Of a DNA stretch of 64,000 nucleotides, positions 36,001 through 48,568 are shown piece after piece. The notes below the pieces were generated by a model that was not told where the DNA came from, searched no databases, and saw only the letters and a list, made by a program, of their open reading frames with translations. Position numbers and translations under genes: made by a program. Origin of the DNA: Numida meleagris (Eukaryota; Chordata; Aves; Galliformes; Numididae); assembly GCF_002078875.1 (NCBI RefSeq), contig NC_034410.1, positions 98,582,871-98,646,870 of the forward strand, in the 5' to 3' direction. The first letter of the stretch is position 1. Every line of letters begins with the position of its first letter.

Positions 36001-38759
36001 CATTTGAAGCCATTTAGATATTCACTCCTAGGAACACAGCTTGGGGGGTGAGATTCAGCTGCCCAACCGCAGGTGTCCAATGGTTTTTCTGACGCTCAGT
36101 GTACCCAAAATGTCTGCACAGAACAGGCAGACACAATGCACTACCTTCAGGGATCTTGTACTGTTACAGAGAGTGAACTGAGCAGGACACCCTATGGCCA
36201 ATAAAATGGCTCCAGTTGTTCATGTCAAGGCATACAAATCACTTTCTGTTTTTTGGGAGGCAGTGTTTGCTACAGATCCATAGATGTCTAAACTTTGTGC
36301 TGAGCATCCTGCCCCAGATGTCACTGAGGACTTCTGCATTCCACTCTGTATTGTGGGAGAAGATGGTCACTGAAGCAGTGGTGAGAATCCATGTCCAAAT
36401 TCACAGCTTCCCAAGTGAGGAATATTTTTGTTCCGATCTGTGAAAATCTGAATCTTAAAAATTATATTTTATTATGTGTTGAGAAACCACCACAAAGATT
36501 TTCAGTGCTTTATTAAAGGTTTTTAATATGGATGATTGCATATATCCCAGCCAAAATCTCCATCCTACGTAGGTATTTATCTCAGCTAGCAGATTTTGTT
36601 TGCTCAGATCCAAATTAGAAAGTATTTAAAGCAGATAGCACATCTCTAAAAATATACTGAATTTACAATGAAGCTTTAACATTCTCTTGCTAAATTTCAC
36701 ACATCTCATTTGATTTCTAAAGAGAAAAGGTAAACAGAAATTTTCTTCACCAGCTCTCATGCAGTGCTTGCAGCAGCAAATAGGGATATTTCCCATATTA
36801 CAACTATGTATTCTAAGTAGGTAGCAAATGGCCGTTCCCTTTACACAAAAGGAAATAGAATTCCTGACTGCAGTTTGTGCCAATTTTGTTCTCTTTATTG
36901 GTAGGAATGTAAGCTCCTATGCAAATTGAACTGCTGCTCTTCTTCAAATACAGTTAAATAAAACAGGAGGATGGAACCAAATTACTGCTGTCCACCTTAA
37001 CAAGACTTTCTAATAAAATTTACTGTACATGGCCCTGAATCTGCCAGGTTAAATTACTACTTCAGCCACGTTCCCATTCTTTCTAATGTATTTTAACCAT
37101 GGTGCAAAAGGTTAGGGTAATGGAAAGTGCTGAAAGCAGAATGCTCAGAGTGAAACCCAATAGCTGACTGTGTTTGGATAATTTTCCTTCTAAGTAACAG
37201 TCCATTAAATCCCTAAATTGTTTTATTTGCTACTTGTGAAAGTCTTTGCTTAGTCTTTGGATGTCAGGAACTAATGAAAAAACCCTCAGAAGAATATTTG
37301 CAGATTCTGTAAAAGTGGAACTAGTATGACATGCAGAGCTTATACAATGCCATAATTTTCAACTTCATGGAAACTTGAGATAGTATATCATAAAGGGCAT
37401 TTTTAATGAGATTATAAATATTTATTTCTCCCAATTAAAAAAAGAGCTTCAACACTTGGATTTAGCAAAATGTCCTTGTTGTTTTAGAAAAATTAATTGA
37501 CATTACATAAATTTGGAATCTAAGCATAATTTCATTATTTTTTGCTGCTGAAAATGAGTATATAAAGGGGTTTTCAGTTTTAGTATCACACCGGCATACT
37601 TAGATTTTTATCATAGAGTCCAAAATAAATTATATTTCAAAATGCTTGGTAATCCAAAATGGAAAAGGATTTCTGAAAATCAAATTATATATCTCCTCTT
37701 CCTCACCCCTTTGCTTGATATGACCCCAGCTGCTAGCTCTTCACCTCTTCTCCATATTATAGTTCTTTCAGCTACAGAGGTTTAATGCATACATTCATAA
37801 CTTAATTGGAACAACAGGAGCTACTGCAACCATCTGAAATGCCTCTCCTGAGTTATGTGCTCATAACCAGATGTTATCAACACTCATCAACTGAAGAATT
37901 ACAACTGTCATTACACTTTTATGTTTGAGTACATTATTCTCTCACATTTGTGTATATTTTTCAGGGTATTTGCAGTGCTGTCCCACTTGGGAAGAAAAAT
38001 AATTTTACATAATGCTTAGGGAGCTGGTTTTATGAAGCATTGCGTTTTGGTGAGAGAACCCAAGATGTTCTAGTGTGTTGAGATTTTACTTTTCACACAT
38101 GGATCTGGCTTCCAGAAAGTGCTGAGAAGATGCTATGAGGGAAAATAATGGAGTCCCAAGCAGCCCACAGCTGGTTTGAAGTAATGAAAGAAGAAAAGAT
38201 GACTGTGTCATTTAAGGTCTGTTCTTGGGAGGGCAAGAGATTTCAAATAAGAAAAAAACAGGCTCCTAATATAATATCAGAAAATATAGGCAGCAGATTT
38301 TAAGTAGAATGATTAATTAGTTGCAGAAATAAATGGTATACAAAACACTCTTCAAAGGCTGGAAAATAAACTTTGAATTTTTCTATACTAAAAAAAAGCA
38401 CAAGTTTTTAAATTTTTACTTTATGTCAAAGTGGGAAAATCTTAGATTTGTCTCCAGTTCTAAAAATGCCTCATATCAAACTTATAGGTTACACAGTATG
38501 TATCGGGTATATAGTTACAGCTCTTCTCCTTAGAAGAATTTGGTCCTAAAATGTAACAAGTCAGTAAAAGATGTTGTTAGAAAATATTATCTCACATTAA
38601 ATACAGTGCCCATCTGGAAGCATGCACTGTACATGGGACTCCATTTCTGTCCTTGAATGGGTGCAATGTTTTCTACTGTCTCACAAGACAGACCTTGTGG
38701 ATGGTACACTCCTGCTTGACTTGCCGTTAGCTTACTTCAGCATTGTGAAATACGCTCTA
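33046..38759. other. Non-coding sequence
   Basis: No gene or named repeat is recognised over 5.7 kb. Open frames at 33677-33952 on both strands and at 35390-35739 have no similarity that I recognise. T11 lies near 35769-35779. Confidence 0.4.
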
Positions 38760-39262
38760 TGCTTGTACAGCAATATCTTGAGCCCTTTGTGCAGTTTGGG
38801 CACCAGAATGTAAGTACATAAAGCTATTAGAGAGTACCCAAAGGAGGGCTACATAGTCAGCAAACGATCTAGAGGGCAAGACATTGAGGGCAGCTGAGGT
38901 CCCTGGCTGTGGTCAGCCCAGAGCAGAGGAGCTGAGGGGAGGCCTCATGGCGGCTGCAGCTCCTCACAGGGAGCGGAGGGGCAGCGCTGAGCTCTGCTCT
39001 CTGTGACAGCGACAGGGCCCGAGGGAACGGCATGGAGCTGTGTCAGGGGAGGGGCAGGTGGGGGTTAGGGAAAGGGTCTGCACCAGAGGGCGGTGGGCAT
39101 GGCCTCATGCTGATGGAGTTCCAGTAGCGTTTGGACAATGTTCTGAAGCATTGGGTTTGAATTTCAAGTCGTCCTGTGTGGAGCCAGGAGCTGCACTCGG
39201 TGATCCTTGTGGGTCCCTTCCAGCTTGGGATGATCTATGACTCTGTGATTCTGCGATATCTT
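38760..39262 (+). mobile_element. CR1 LINE fragment, sense strand
   Basis: The atcttgagccctttgtgcag block, the aagctattagagag block, the aaaggagggctac block and a ggagctgaggggaggcctcat block come in CR1 order. The 3' end is intact, with gatccttgtgggtcccttcc followed by gatctatgactctgtgattctgcg. It is a GC- and CpG-richer subfamily with an extended 3' UTR. The 5' end is truncated near 38760. Confidence 0.88.
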
Positions 39263-39352
39263 TTACTTGATCTTCTCTAGTAGTGCTTAAAGCCTTGTCT
39301 GTTAATAGAGCACCATGAACGAACGGACTAGCTGAATGTAGGAAAGGAGCAC

Positions 39353-39370
39353 TTTTTTTTTTTTTTTTTT
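39353..39370. repeat. T18 tract
   Basis: Eighteen consecutive T lie between two CR1 elements of opposite orientation. The tract may be the poly(A) of a minus-strand insertion, but no body is recognised. Confidence 0.9.
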
Positions 39371-39454
39371 AAAGCTGACTGAGAGACATAATTTTTCCTG
39401 TTTGTAGATCCAAACCAAATGAATGCTGATCTGGGATATGGTTCTTACAGCTGA

Positions 39455-39830
39455 TACCTCAATGCTCCATCACCTGCACAGTAAAGAAATGCTTCGTGAT
39501 GTTTAGAGGAAACCTCATTATTCCAGTCTGAGCCAGTTTCCTCATGTCCTGTCACTGGGCACCAATAAAAAGAATCTGGCTCCACTCTCTTTGCACCTCC
39601 CTTCAGGTATTTATGGACTTTGATGTGATCCCGCTCAGCCTCCAGGCTAAACAGTCCCACCTCTCTCCGTCTCTCCTATTAGGAGAGGTGCTCCAGCAGC
39701 TTCATCATCTTTGTGGGCCACTGTTGGACTCACTCCAGTGTGTCCACATCTCCCTTGTGCTGGGGATCCCGGTGCAAGACCCAACACCACTGGTGGCCTC
39801 ACCATTGCTCATCACTGCAGTACAGACCTT
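39455..39830 (-). mobile_element. CR1 LINE fragment, antisense
   Basis: The plus strand holds cacagtaaagaaatgcttcg, a ttcaggtatttatggactttgatgtgatccc block, a cagcctccaggctaaacagtcc block, a ggagaggtgctccagcagcttcatcat block and a ctcccttgtgctggggatcccgg block. All are reverse complements of CR1 pol-end sequence. The 3' terminus is missing, so this is an internal remnant. It lies about 190 bp from an opposite-strand CR1. Confidence 0.82.
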
Positions 39831-41493
39831 ATGGCAAAAACTTTTGATAGACAGCATTCCTAGTGTAGTTGGAAAGTTTGTTTGCAGCTGTCGATCTGAG
39901 GGTTAGTAATACCCAGGTGCTCAGCCCAAAAGGCTGGGAGGAGAAAGCAAAAGGGCTGCAGGTTTTGGCATTGACAGGACTGTTTTATCAAGAATAAAAC
40001 CTTCTTACTCAGTTGTGCTTTGAAGGCTTTTTAATACAGATTGAAGTTATTACCCTGGTCATTCTGATCAGTTTGATGTTCAAGAGACTTTTCAGCCCAT
40101 TTTTACAAGCTGAAGTCTCTTTAGGCTCACAGTAGGGCAGTCTGAACTGCTGACATCTAATCTGCTATCTAATACTGTGTGCCGTTGTTTTCTTAATCTA
40201 CATAGCCTTTATACTCTATATGAGTTCTTGGTAATTTTGTTCTGTGAACCATTTTCATGAACTGTGAAACCCAAGTACGTGAACACAGTCAAATCCACTT
40301 CTGTGGTGCAAAGCAGCATTACACATATGTTCAAATACTTTATTGAATTAGGAAGCAGCACTTGCGGCCTGGTCATCCCTGAATCATTCCCTCACCAGAA
40401 AACGCAGGGTGAAATCATCAGTAAAGTATATGCTGCTATGAGCTGGATCATGATGCCCCCCATTTTTGCAATATTTTTGTCGTCAGAGATTGGAGTATTT
40501 AATAGGAGTGCCCTGGTACAGACCGGTGCCCCAGAAGTCCACTGCCAGCCATGGCGGGAGGACACAGCCCACTGCACTGGTTTGGCAAATGATGTTCCTG
40601 AGGGAGGATACATCCTTTAGGGAAACATCACATGGGACCTTAAACCAAACCTAGAGCTACCAAACATATTTTTGTGAAAAAAATGTAGCAAGAGAAGCCA
40701 ACCAAGCAATGGAACCCTACTATTCACTTTCTAACTGACATGTGTCAGAGCCACACCACAGTCTCCAGGCATAACTTGGAATAAAAACTAAAAAAGCCCT
40801 AATATCTGTCCTGTAAATATAACTGTATTTATCTCAACAATAACTTCTTCTGTGTTACCCACTATTTTCCATTCCTTCTACACAACTTCAAGAAAGAGCT
40901 TTGGAAAATATGTTTTTGAGCTACCTGAGTGTGAGGAGCTTATTAAATTAGTCTGTTCCTTTCAGTATAAAAAAAAATAGATTAAAACTCAAGTCATTTC
41001 ATGGTCTGAAAAGAATGTCAATAAAAATGAAATAATGTTTGTACAGTTTACTAAGGCGGGTTAACCTTTCTAAGAACACAGCAAATGCTTTGTGGAAAAA
41101 GAAATTATATTCATGTGTCCTTTTGGCTTCACGGCAGTAGTTTTGTAATATATCATGAAAGAGCTGCAAATACATGTATTGAATTGCAAGTATGCTGATC
41201 ATTGCCCTGTGGCGGCTTGATGAAACTCGGCAGTGAAAGTACACAGCAGAAGTGTCTGAGAGATCAGTTGCTGTGTCAGTTTTGACATCTGTTTTGGAAG
41301 AATTGCTTCTGTCTCCAAACCAGTGTGATCCTCAGTGTACAGTAGCTTTTGGAGTGTTAGCTAGTCCACATTGCACTGAGTACACCGACACTTTGAAGTG
41401 TCAAAAGCTGCTCAAGATATTTTAGCAATATATATAAGCCTGTTTCCTTTCACAGAGGATTCCAGACGAGGCTGTGGGAGAGTGAAATGTCTC
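39831..41493. other. Non-coding sequence
   Basis: No recognised gene. A GC-richer patch at 40500-40620 gives overlapping open frames on both strands but no similarity that I recognise. Confidence 0.4.
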
Positions 41494-41540
41494 CTGGAAG
41501 ATTACACCCATTGCTATATTAGTGACAGAAAATCTTCCAG
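41494..41540. repeat. 10-bp perfect inverted repeat
   Basis: CTGGAAGATT (41494-41503) and AATCTTCCAG (41531-41540) are perfect complements with a 27-base loop. Next to it AGTGAC (41521-41526) pairs with GTCACT (41540-41545), giving an alternative fold. Confidence 0.8.
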
Positions 41541-44245
41541 TCACTGTAGCTTTTGAAAATGATGATCAGAAGCATGAGTGACTGTACTCCTGTTCTTCCT
41601 TTGATTGGGTGGCTGAAGCTCAGGAAGCATCTCCACTGAAACAAAATGACTGGCTGAAGGAAAGCAAAGCTGTGCACATAAAAGAGCCTAGATATATGTC
41701 CTTCTGAAACAGAAAAGGCAGGGTAAAGTGGTACAGTGTGGGGAACACTATGCAGTTTAATCTCTTGCCTTCACACATTTGTTCTGTTCTGCATAATAGC
41801 TTATTGTAATCTAAAAAATTAGTTAATTATGAATGTATTTTTCCCTTTCTGTTAATTTTTGAGAGACTTTCAGAATTAGAATTCTTAAACCAAACTCATT
41901 TAATGTACAAAAAGACAGAATTGCTGCTAATTAAAGATAACAGAAAATCAAACACATGAAACAATCACATGCTGTACTGAATATGATTATGACAGCCACT
42001 GTATTGAATACTGTGAGACATACATTCTATGGCTGATGAGAAAATATGCTGTGTCTTTTCTGATACTGCATCCTTCTCCCTCCTCAGTTAGCATTTATCC
42101 ATGCTTTAAATACTGCCATCCTGAAGATTAGTTGCAGGCAACAAGCCTTTTCTTAGCTTGTCTCCAATCCCCCGTTATGATGCAGCACTTTGCCTTATGC
42201 ATTTCACTGCAAACAACAGCAAGGAAGTACTCTCCACCAGTAAATGATGCACAGACACCAGAGCCAATGCTTCTATTGACTCTGTCTATTTGAACAGCTA
42301 TGGGTAGTCCGTCAATGGACTGTGCTAACAGAGATCAGCATACAGCTCTCTTCATTATACTTCATTTTCTTCATCCTCTGAATTTATTTCCCTTACTGAT
42401 GAGTATTAGCAGGCCACAATGGAGTGGAGCTAGTTAATAAGCAAGCTATAAAAGAAATCATTTTTTTAAGTTTGAAAACATGTTAACTCTATTGATTTGA
42501 GAGAGATTTTTAAGCAGTGGATTATCTACTTAGCATCTGAACTTGTGCATGTCTCTAAAGAATCATTTCAGTGGTATCCCTTATCCCTGCCTTGATGATA
42601 TGCAGAGATGCATATTATCTTGGCATCAAATTAGATGCCAGCTTAAATCTGCAATCTGAATTCAAGCTCCCCTTTAAGAAAATCTGAGAACATATGAGTA
42701 GATGCTCAGTAAGACAAAGCTTCAATGTCTGCTGTTATAACGACACTGATAGTGAGTGGCCTGAGCATGCTCCATGGAATACATCATTAACCTCAGAGCC
42801 TGAGCTTAACCTCCCTTTACTCCATGTAAATTAATTGAGAATCCAGAGGGTCATTTGAGAAGTAGTCAAGAGGGTCTAATTTTGTCTCAAAGGTGACCCT
42901 CATTTATGAGGTTGTGGATACACACTTGAACCAGCCTAATGTGAATAGTCACACTGAAGTGAGAATATTTGGAGAATCAGTGACCTTCATATTTCAGGCC
43001 ATTGCTACTAGCACAGAAATAATAGAAAAAGGAAACAGCTCTCCTCTTGGGAGACTTAGAAATGTGTTAGGATATACTGACTACTGGCAGGTGTTAACTA
43101 AGCCAGGAGGATAAACATAGTCTTCTAGTGATTCTCTTTGTAGACACTGTTTATCTGTCTTACTTACTGTAGCTAAACTGGTGCAAGAGTCCAAGCTGTG
43201 CTATCAGAAATACAAGGCTTCAGCACAAGGAATATTTCTGTTCCCTCATACAAAGCAAAGCTGCTCTCATTATCACGTAATGGAGTCCACATATGATGGA
43301 CTCAGGCCTTGCTCCAAAAGTATACAAGGAGCATGAAAATGGAGCGTAACCTTCTCTTGCCAATTTTGCTCACTGTCAGAAGGGGACAGAAACCTACTAT
43401 TTGTGAGAATCAGGCCCATTATATTAAACAGCACAGGCAAATGATAGAAATCTGTTCAGGAATGAATAAAACAGACACAAAAGCTAAGAGTTAATTAGAT
43501 TTGGAATATATATCACTCATCTCTCAGATCAAGGACCTTATGATTAAAAAAGAATTTACAGATTTCAGTTTCCCCTGCATGAAAGTGTCATCCAATCTAT
43601 TTTTATCTCCAATTGTTCTTGGCAATCCACGCCAATCTGGAAATGCTCGGGATTTTGGCCCAAGGCCCTTTAGTAAATGACCTCATAAAAATATAGCCGT
43701 AAAAGATAAATTGGCAGAAAATAACTGCAAATTCCAAAAGGTGAAAGCCCCCAGCATACCCAAATAGTTTGGCAATTGGGTCCAAATGTAGATATAGGTA
43801 GAGGGTCTCTGTTACTTACGGACATGAAAATGGTATAATCTAACTCCTGTTTGTTGCTTGATTTATTCTTGTGTATGTTCTCACTCCAGTGCAAGGAAAT
43901 TTCTGTTAGGGCTGCCTTTCCAAAATGAATGTTTAAACACCTTTAACATTAGTTGGGACAGCTCTTTGCATTGTAGTATTAGCCTTGTTTTTGTAGCTAC
44001 TTTTCATCATCATGATACTAAAGCCACAGATTCAGGAACATGCACAGCGCCATTTGTATGAGAGATACTAGGTCACTTTCATTTACAGAAAACAAGCAAA
44101 AGAAGAACTAAACAGAAAAACAGTGAAAATTTCATTCATATTTCTCAGCATGTGTGACTCAGAACTAGAGACATTGCTAAAAAAAATCACAGCGAAATGT
44201 AGATCTTTACTAAAAGCTAAGGGTTGATTTTCCCTCAGTAAAGGA
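41541..44245. other. Non-coding sequence
   Basis: AT-rich DNA without recognised genes or repeats. Short open frames at 42893-43114 and 43309-43494 look random. Confidence 0.4.
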
Positions 44246-44440
44246 TCATAGAATCATAGAATTGCTCAGGTTGGAAAAGACCTTCAAGATCATCAAGTCC
44301 AGCCACAACCTAACCTTACTACTCTAACTCTAACAACCCACCGCTAAATCATGTCCCTGAGCACCACATCAAATTGGTTTTTAAACACATTCAGGGATGG
44401 TGACACAACCACCTTCAACATGACAGTGCCAATCTTTTGT
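44246..44440 (-). mobile_element. CR1 LINE 3'-end fragment
   Basis: It starts with the catagaatcatagaattg terminus, then the ggttggaaaagacc block and an agatcatcaagtccagcc block, then a ctgagcaccacatc block and a ttcagggatggtgac block. The ggaaaagacc variant marks a different CR1 subfamily from the ggaagggacc copies. It is antisense, with a complete 3' end and a 5' truncation. Confidence 0.88.
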
Positions 44441-47400
44441 TACTCAAAGCAACAACATGTTGTATCTCCACTGTAAGCTGCTCAGGCAGTATAAGTCTGG
44501 GACAAAATTTCCACGCTGAGATTTATTGCATTTTCTTCCAAGTCATGCTGTTGCAGGCCAAATAATTTTATTTTTCTTACATGACCTAATACACCTTCCT
44601 ATGTTTTTATAGGTTTAAAGGAAATTATTTTTTTTAAAAAAGGAACATAATAAAAGTTTCCTTTACAATGTCTGCTTACAAATCCAAACAGAAATGCCTA
44701 AAATTCTGACTGTGAAAAGTAATTAAAGGAGTATTTTTCATTTTTCTTCGGAGTATTTATTCTGCATTCTTGACAGTCCTTTAGGCATAATCTCCTTCAG
44801 CTTTTCCCATTACAGCCAATTATTTTATTATGTCAAAGCAATACCCTGGAGTCCCTTCAAAACAGAGGTTTCCCTTGGCTCAGGGACTGTCAGTGCTGCA
44901 AAAAGCAAATCATTTCATTAGGGAAGATCGACTAAGGGCTCAGTCCTGAAAATACAACACATGTTTTATGTTACACACAGTGCTGAGGGCAGCACAGGCA
45001 CAGACACTGGTGTGCAATGCCTGTCCTTGAACAGGGCTGCTCCTGGTACTCAGAAGTGCTGATCTGACAGTGGTAGAGTTGTGTGGATGGACTATGGCAA
45101 AGTGCATTGAATCCTGTTCAGTGGCAGGTTTTCTTCTCTGCTGCATTTCTTTCATTTTCCCCATTTCCCACCTACCAGTGTCTCCTTTCTCTTGATAAAA
45201 TTAAGCCATGTAAAAAGTGATTTTAACATTAGTTTAACTGAAAACAGAGCTGGGCCTTATTTCATTTCAGTGAAGTTCATTCATATTCATATATTCATTT
45301 CTTTCTCTGCCTTTTGTTTTTCTTAATGTGACAGTCGCATTATGCACCCACCTCTCCTCTACAATGAGCAATAGTTGTTCTTCATGCCAGGAAAGAACAG
45401 TCCCCATGAGTCTTCCTTCTCCACATGAGATTCCACACAGCATGGACATGCTTTGCCAAGAGGAGCTGAAGCATTGGCTTTCTTTCACAGTGCCTCTCAC
45501 TGACCAGAAATGGCAAGATGTGATCACTGTAGGTGTTGGAGGGAAAGAGACGGTATATACATTTGATGTTTCAGAAATGAGAGGATATGAGTGCGCCATG
45601 TAAGATATCTGTCCTCTGATCACATGTACACGTCCTTACTCTCCATTTTCCCAGTACACAAGGCTAAATGAGTGGTGGGGTTTTTAAAGAGCAAAGAAGG
45701 AAACTTTGAGTGTAGTGGAATCACTACACCTGTGGAGTAGAATCACAGTCCACCTGATGTGTGACTCTTTCAATGCCCAATTGCTAAAAATAATCCCCCA
45801 TAGAGCCCAGCACCCCCATAAGCTTTGCCTGGGGAAAAACCCTCACTCTCCACCCTGCTGATGGAGAGGCTACCATTATCTTCAGCAGTGAGTGCAACCT
45901 CCCAAATCCTGCAAGTGGACCCTTGGCTTCAAATCTCATAGGAGTGCGTGAAAATGCCAAGTGGATGAGAAGAAAGGTTGGAGTCAGGGCAAGGGAGATG
46001 GATGTCTTGTCCAAGCACATAGAGAGTTTTCAGAAAAAAATGACTTGGCATTGTATTGATGTTTTCATGGAGTGTCCCACGGGAGGCAGAGCCACAGCTG
46101 CTGTGCTGGGTGAGCGTCTGTCTGGGTTGCACTTGCTCTGCCACCTGTTGCAAATGTGAAATTATATTGCCTGTTGTAGAACAACAGACATACTGTAAGA
46201 GCAAGCAAATAAGCAAGGGCAGGACTGCAGCTCCGTTGGCTCTGTCTTGACCAACTGCAGCTCATATAAGAAAAGGCTAGGGGAGGAAAAGTGCCTAAGC
46301 CATGGCAAGAGGCTTTTCAGCAAAAGTGAAGAGAAAATTCACTGCTTACCCATGCAGGTAAACAGCAAGGAAATAAATAAGTACGTAGATAAATAAATAA
46401 AGACTCTACTTAACATCTTTCTTTCTAGCAAAGAAATATATCTAAGCTCCAGTTTTAGTTCAGAGGATTGCAGTTTATTTCTAGACACTGAAATTTATAC
46501 AGAAACCAACAGGTTTTTCTGTCTAAATAAGGTATGGGAGAAAAGCTGCAAGGCATATGGTAGCCTTAGAAATCTTATTGCATATTACAGTGAAGATGGG
46601 GGAAAAACAGCTACTAATGCTTAACACGTCGCTGAATAATCCACTCTGTTACCATGATAGCTGCACTGGTACTTAGAAAAAAAATCATGCTTGTATGGAT
46701 GTGGCATGATGAATGACAAAAATAACCTTGGATCTTCTAAGAGCTGTAGAAAGAACTAATCAATCATGTTCTGTTTCATTCTTTTTAGGCAACTATTGTT
46801 ACTGATAACAGGTAAGTAAATAGAATTTATTCTCCCAGTGGAGGAAAGCTGAATTAGTTGCCTGATGATAAGCTTCTGTACTGTGAACAAATTGACTGTT
46901 TTCAGATACGTTAAGCTTGAGGGTATGTGCATGGTCAGAGGTATCCTTTCTGATGAAGCAGTGCATTGGGTTTTAAAGACTGGCTAGTGATGAAGCTCGT
47001 CCATCACGGCTTTGCAGGCTGCCTGGTGGTGCCTCCCTTCCTTGCAGACCTGGCTGGGTGCTTTCCATTTGGAGAGGTGCTCCCTGCCATGGTGCTGAGA
47101 ATCAGGCTTCATCAATGCGGGGGGCAAACCCTTCTGTGCAGCACAGTGCTGTGAGTGCTGGAAAGAACATTCTGCTTAGGATCTTGGTAAGCTCCCACAT
47201 ATGAAGTGAATCTGTTTTGCCGGACAAAATGGGGTTTGAGTGTGAGCGCAAGCATATGAGCTGGTTAAGTTGGTTTCTCGTCTCACATACTTTCCAGCGG
47301 CCAGGTTTGACAGCAAATCAAAAATTATGCATTATTAAGGTCTTGAAAATTTCATGAAAATAGACAGTAATATAGATCAAAAGACCATCTTAATGCTTCC

Positions 47401-47880
47401 TCCAAGGAAGCATTCATCCCTTACTATACATAGGCCAGATAGTCCACGTAAATGTCTGAATTACACAGTAACAATAAAGAAGAGATGAGGCTGTTTGGAA
47501 ATTCAGAAATCTCTGTGCGGACTGTCACTATAAGAATTTTATGAATGATTGGTTACTAGTCAATTCATTCCTCCCTTCTGCTCTTCCTCATGGTTTCCCT
47601 GTTAACTTACTACAGTTCAGTAAATACATTTAATTACTGTGGAGCAAAATAAAATGCCTGCTACAGAAATATGCTTTACAAGAGCTGCAAAAATTGTCAA
47701 GACTCGTTGCATGAGCTATATCCACCCTGTGCATGGAATCTGCCAAAGGTCTGGTGGATAAAATATCACACAATCATTTAATTAAAGACTCACAGTGAGC
47801 ACACAAAGTAGGAGTGTATGGAGTCTCTGTCAGTTCTGGATTTATTTCATAAACTTTGAGTGCTTTGTTCTGCAGCCTTT
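44441..47880. other. Non-coding sequence
   Basis: No recognised gene. Open frames on both strands at 45267-45623 and 45784-46265 are mirror frames in moderate-GC DNA without similarity that I recognise. An imperfect (AAAT)n stretch lies at 46371-46400. Confidence 0.4.
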
Positions 47881-48036
47881 TTGGTTTTTATTTGTGTCTT
47901 TTTTTTCCTTTTTCTTTATTTCTTCTTTTTTTAATTTTTTTACTTCTTTTCTCTTTTTTCTTTCTTTTCTTTTTCCACTGTCTTTTTCCTTTATTTTTCT
48001 TCTTTCTTTTTTCCTCTCCCCTTCCCCCCCCCTTCC
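47881..48036. repeat. Pyrimidine-rich tract, left of gap
   Basis: About 155 bases on the plus strand are almost wholly T and C, changing from T-rich to C-rich before the gap, with few purine interruptions. Together with the right flank it forms one polypyrimidine region broken by the assembly gap. The 250-codon frames crossing it are artefacts of composition and N bases. Confidence 0.9.
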
Positions 48037-48530
48037 NNNNNNNNNNNNNNNNNNNNNNNNNNNNNNNNNNNNNNNNNNNNNNNNNNNNNNNNNNNNNNNN
48101 NNNNNNNNNNNNNNNNNNNNNNNNNNNNNNNNNNNNNNNNNNNNNNNNNNNNNNNNNNNNNNNNNNNNNNNNNNNNNNNNNNNNNNNNNNNNNNNNNNNN
48201 NNNNNNNNNNNNNNNNNNNNNNNNNNNNNNNNNNNNNNNNNNNNNNNNNNNNNNNNNNNNNNNNNNNNNNNNNNNNNNNNNNNNNNNNNNNNNNNNNNNN
48301 NNNNNNNNNNNNNNNNNNNNNNNNNNNNNNNNNNNNNNNNNNNNNNNNNNNNNNNNNNNNNNNNNNNNNNNNNNNNNNNNNNNNNNNNNNNNNNNNNNNN
48401 NNNNNNNNNNNNNNNNNNNNNNNNNNNNNNNNNNNNNNNNNNNNNNNNNNNNNNNNNNNNNNNNNNNNNNNNNNNNNNNNNNNNNNNNNNNNNNNNNNNN
48501 NNNNNNNNNNNNNNNNNNNNNNNNNNNNNN
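48037..48530. other. Assembly gap of 494 N
   Basis: A run of N lies within a polypyrimidine region. The true length of the missing sequence is unknown and it is probably more of the same repeat. Confidence 0.98.
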
Positions 48531-48568
48531 TCCTCTCCTCTCCTCTCCTCTCCTCTCCTCTCCTCTCC
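48531..48568. repeat. (TCCTC)n microsatellite
   Basis: About seven and a half perfect copies of the pentamer TCCTC follow the gap immediately. The array is cut off by the gap on its left, so the copy number is unknown. Its other strand is pure purine (GAGGA). Confidence 0.95.
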
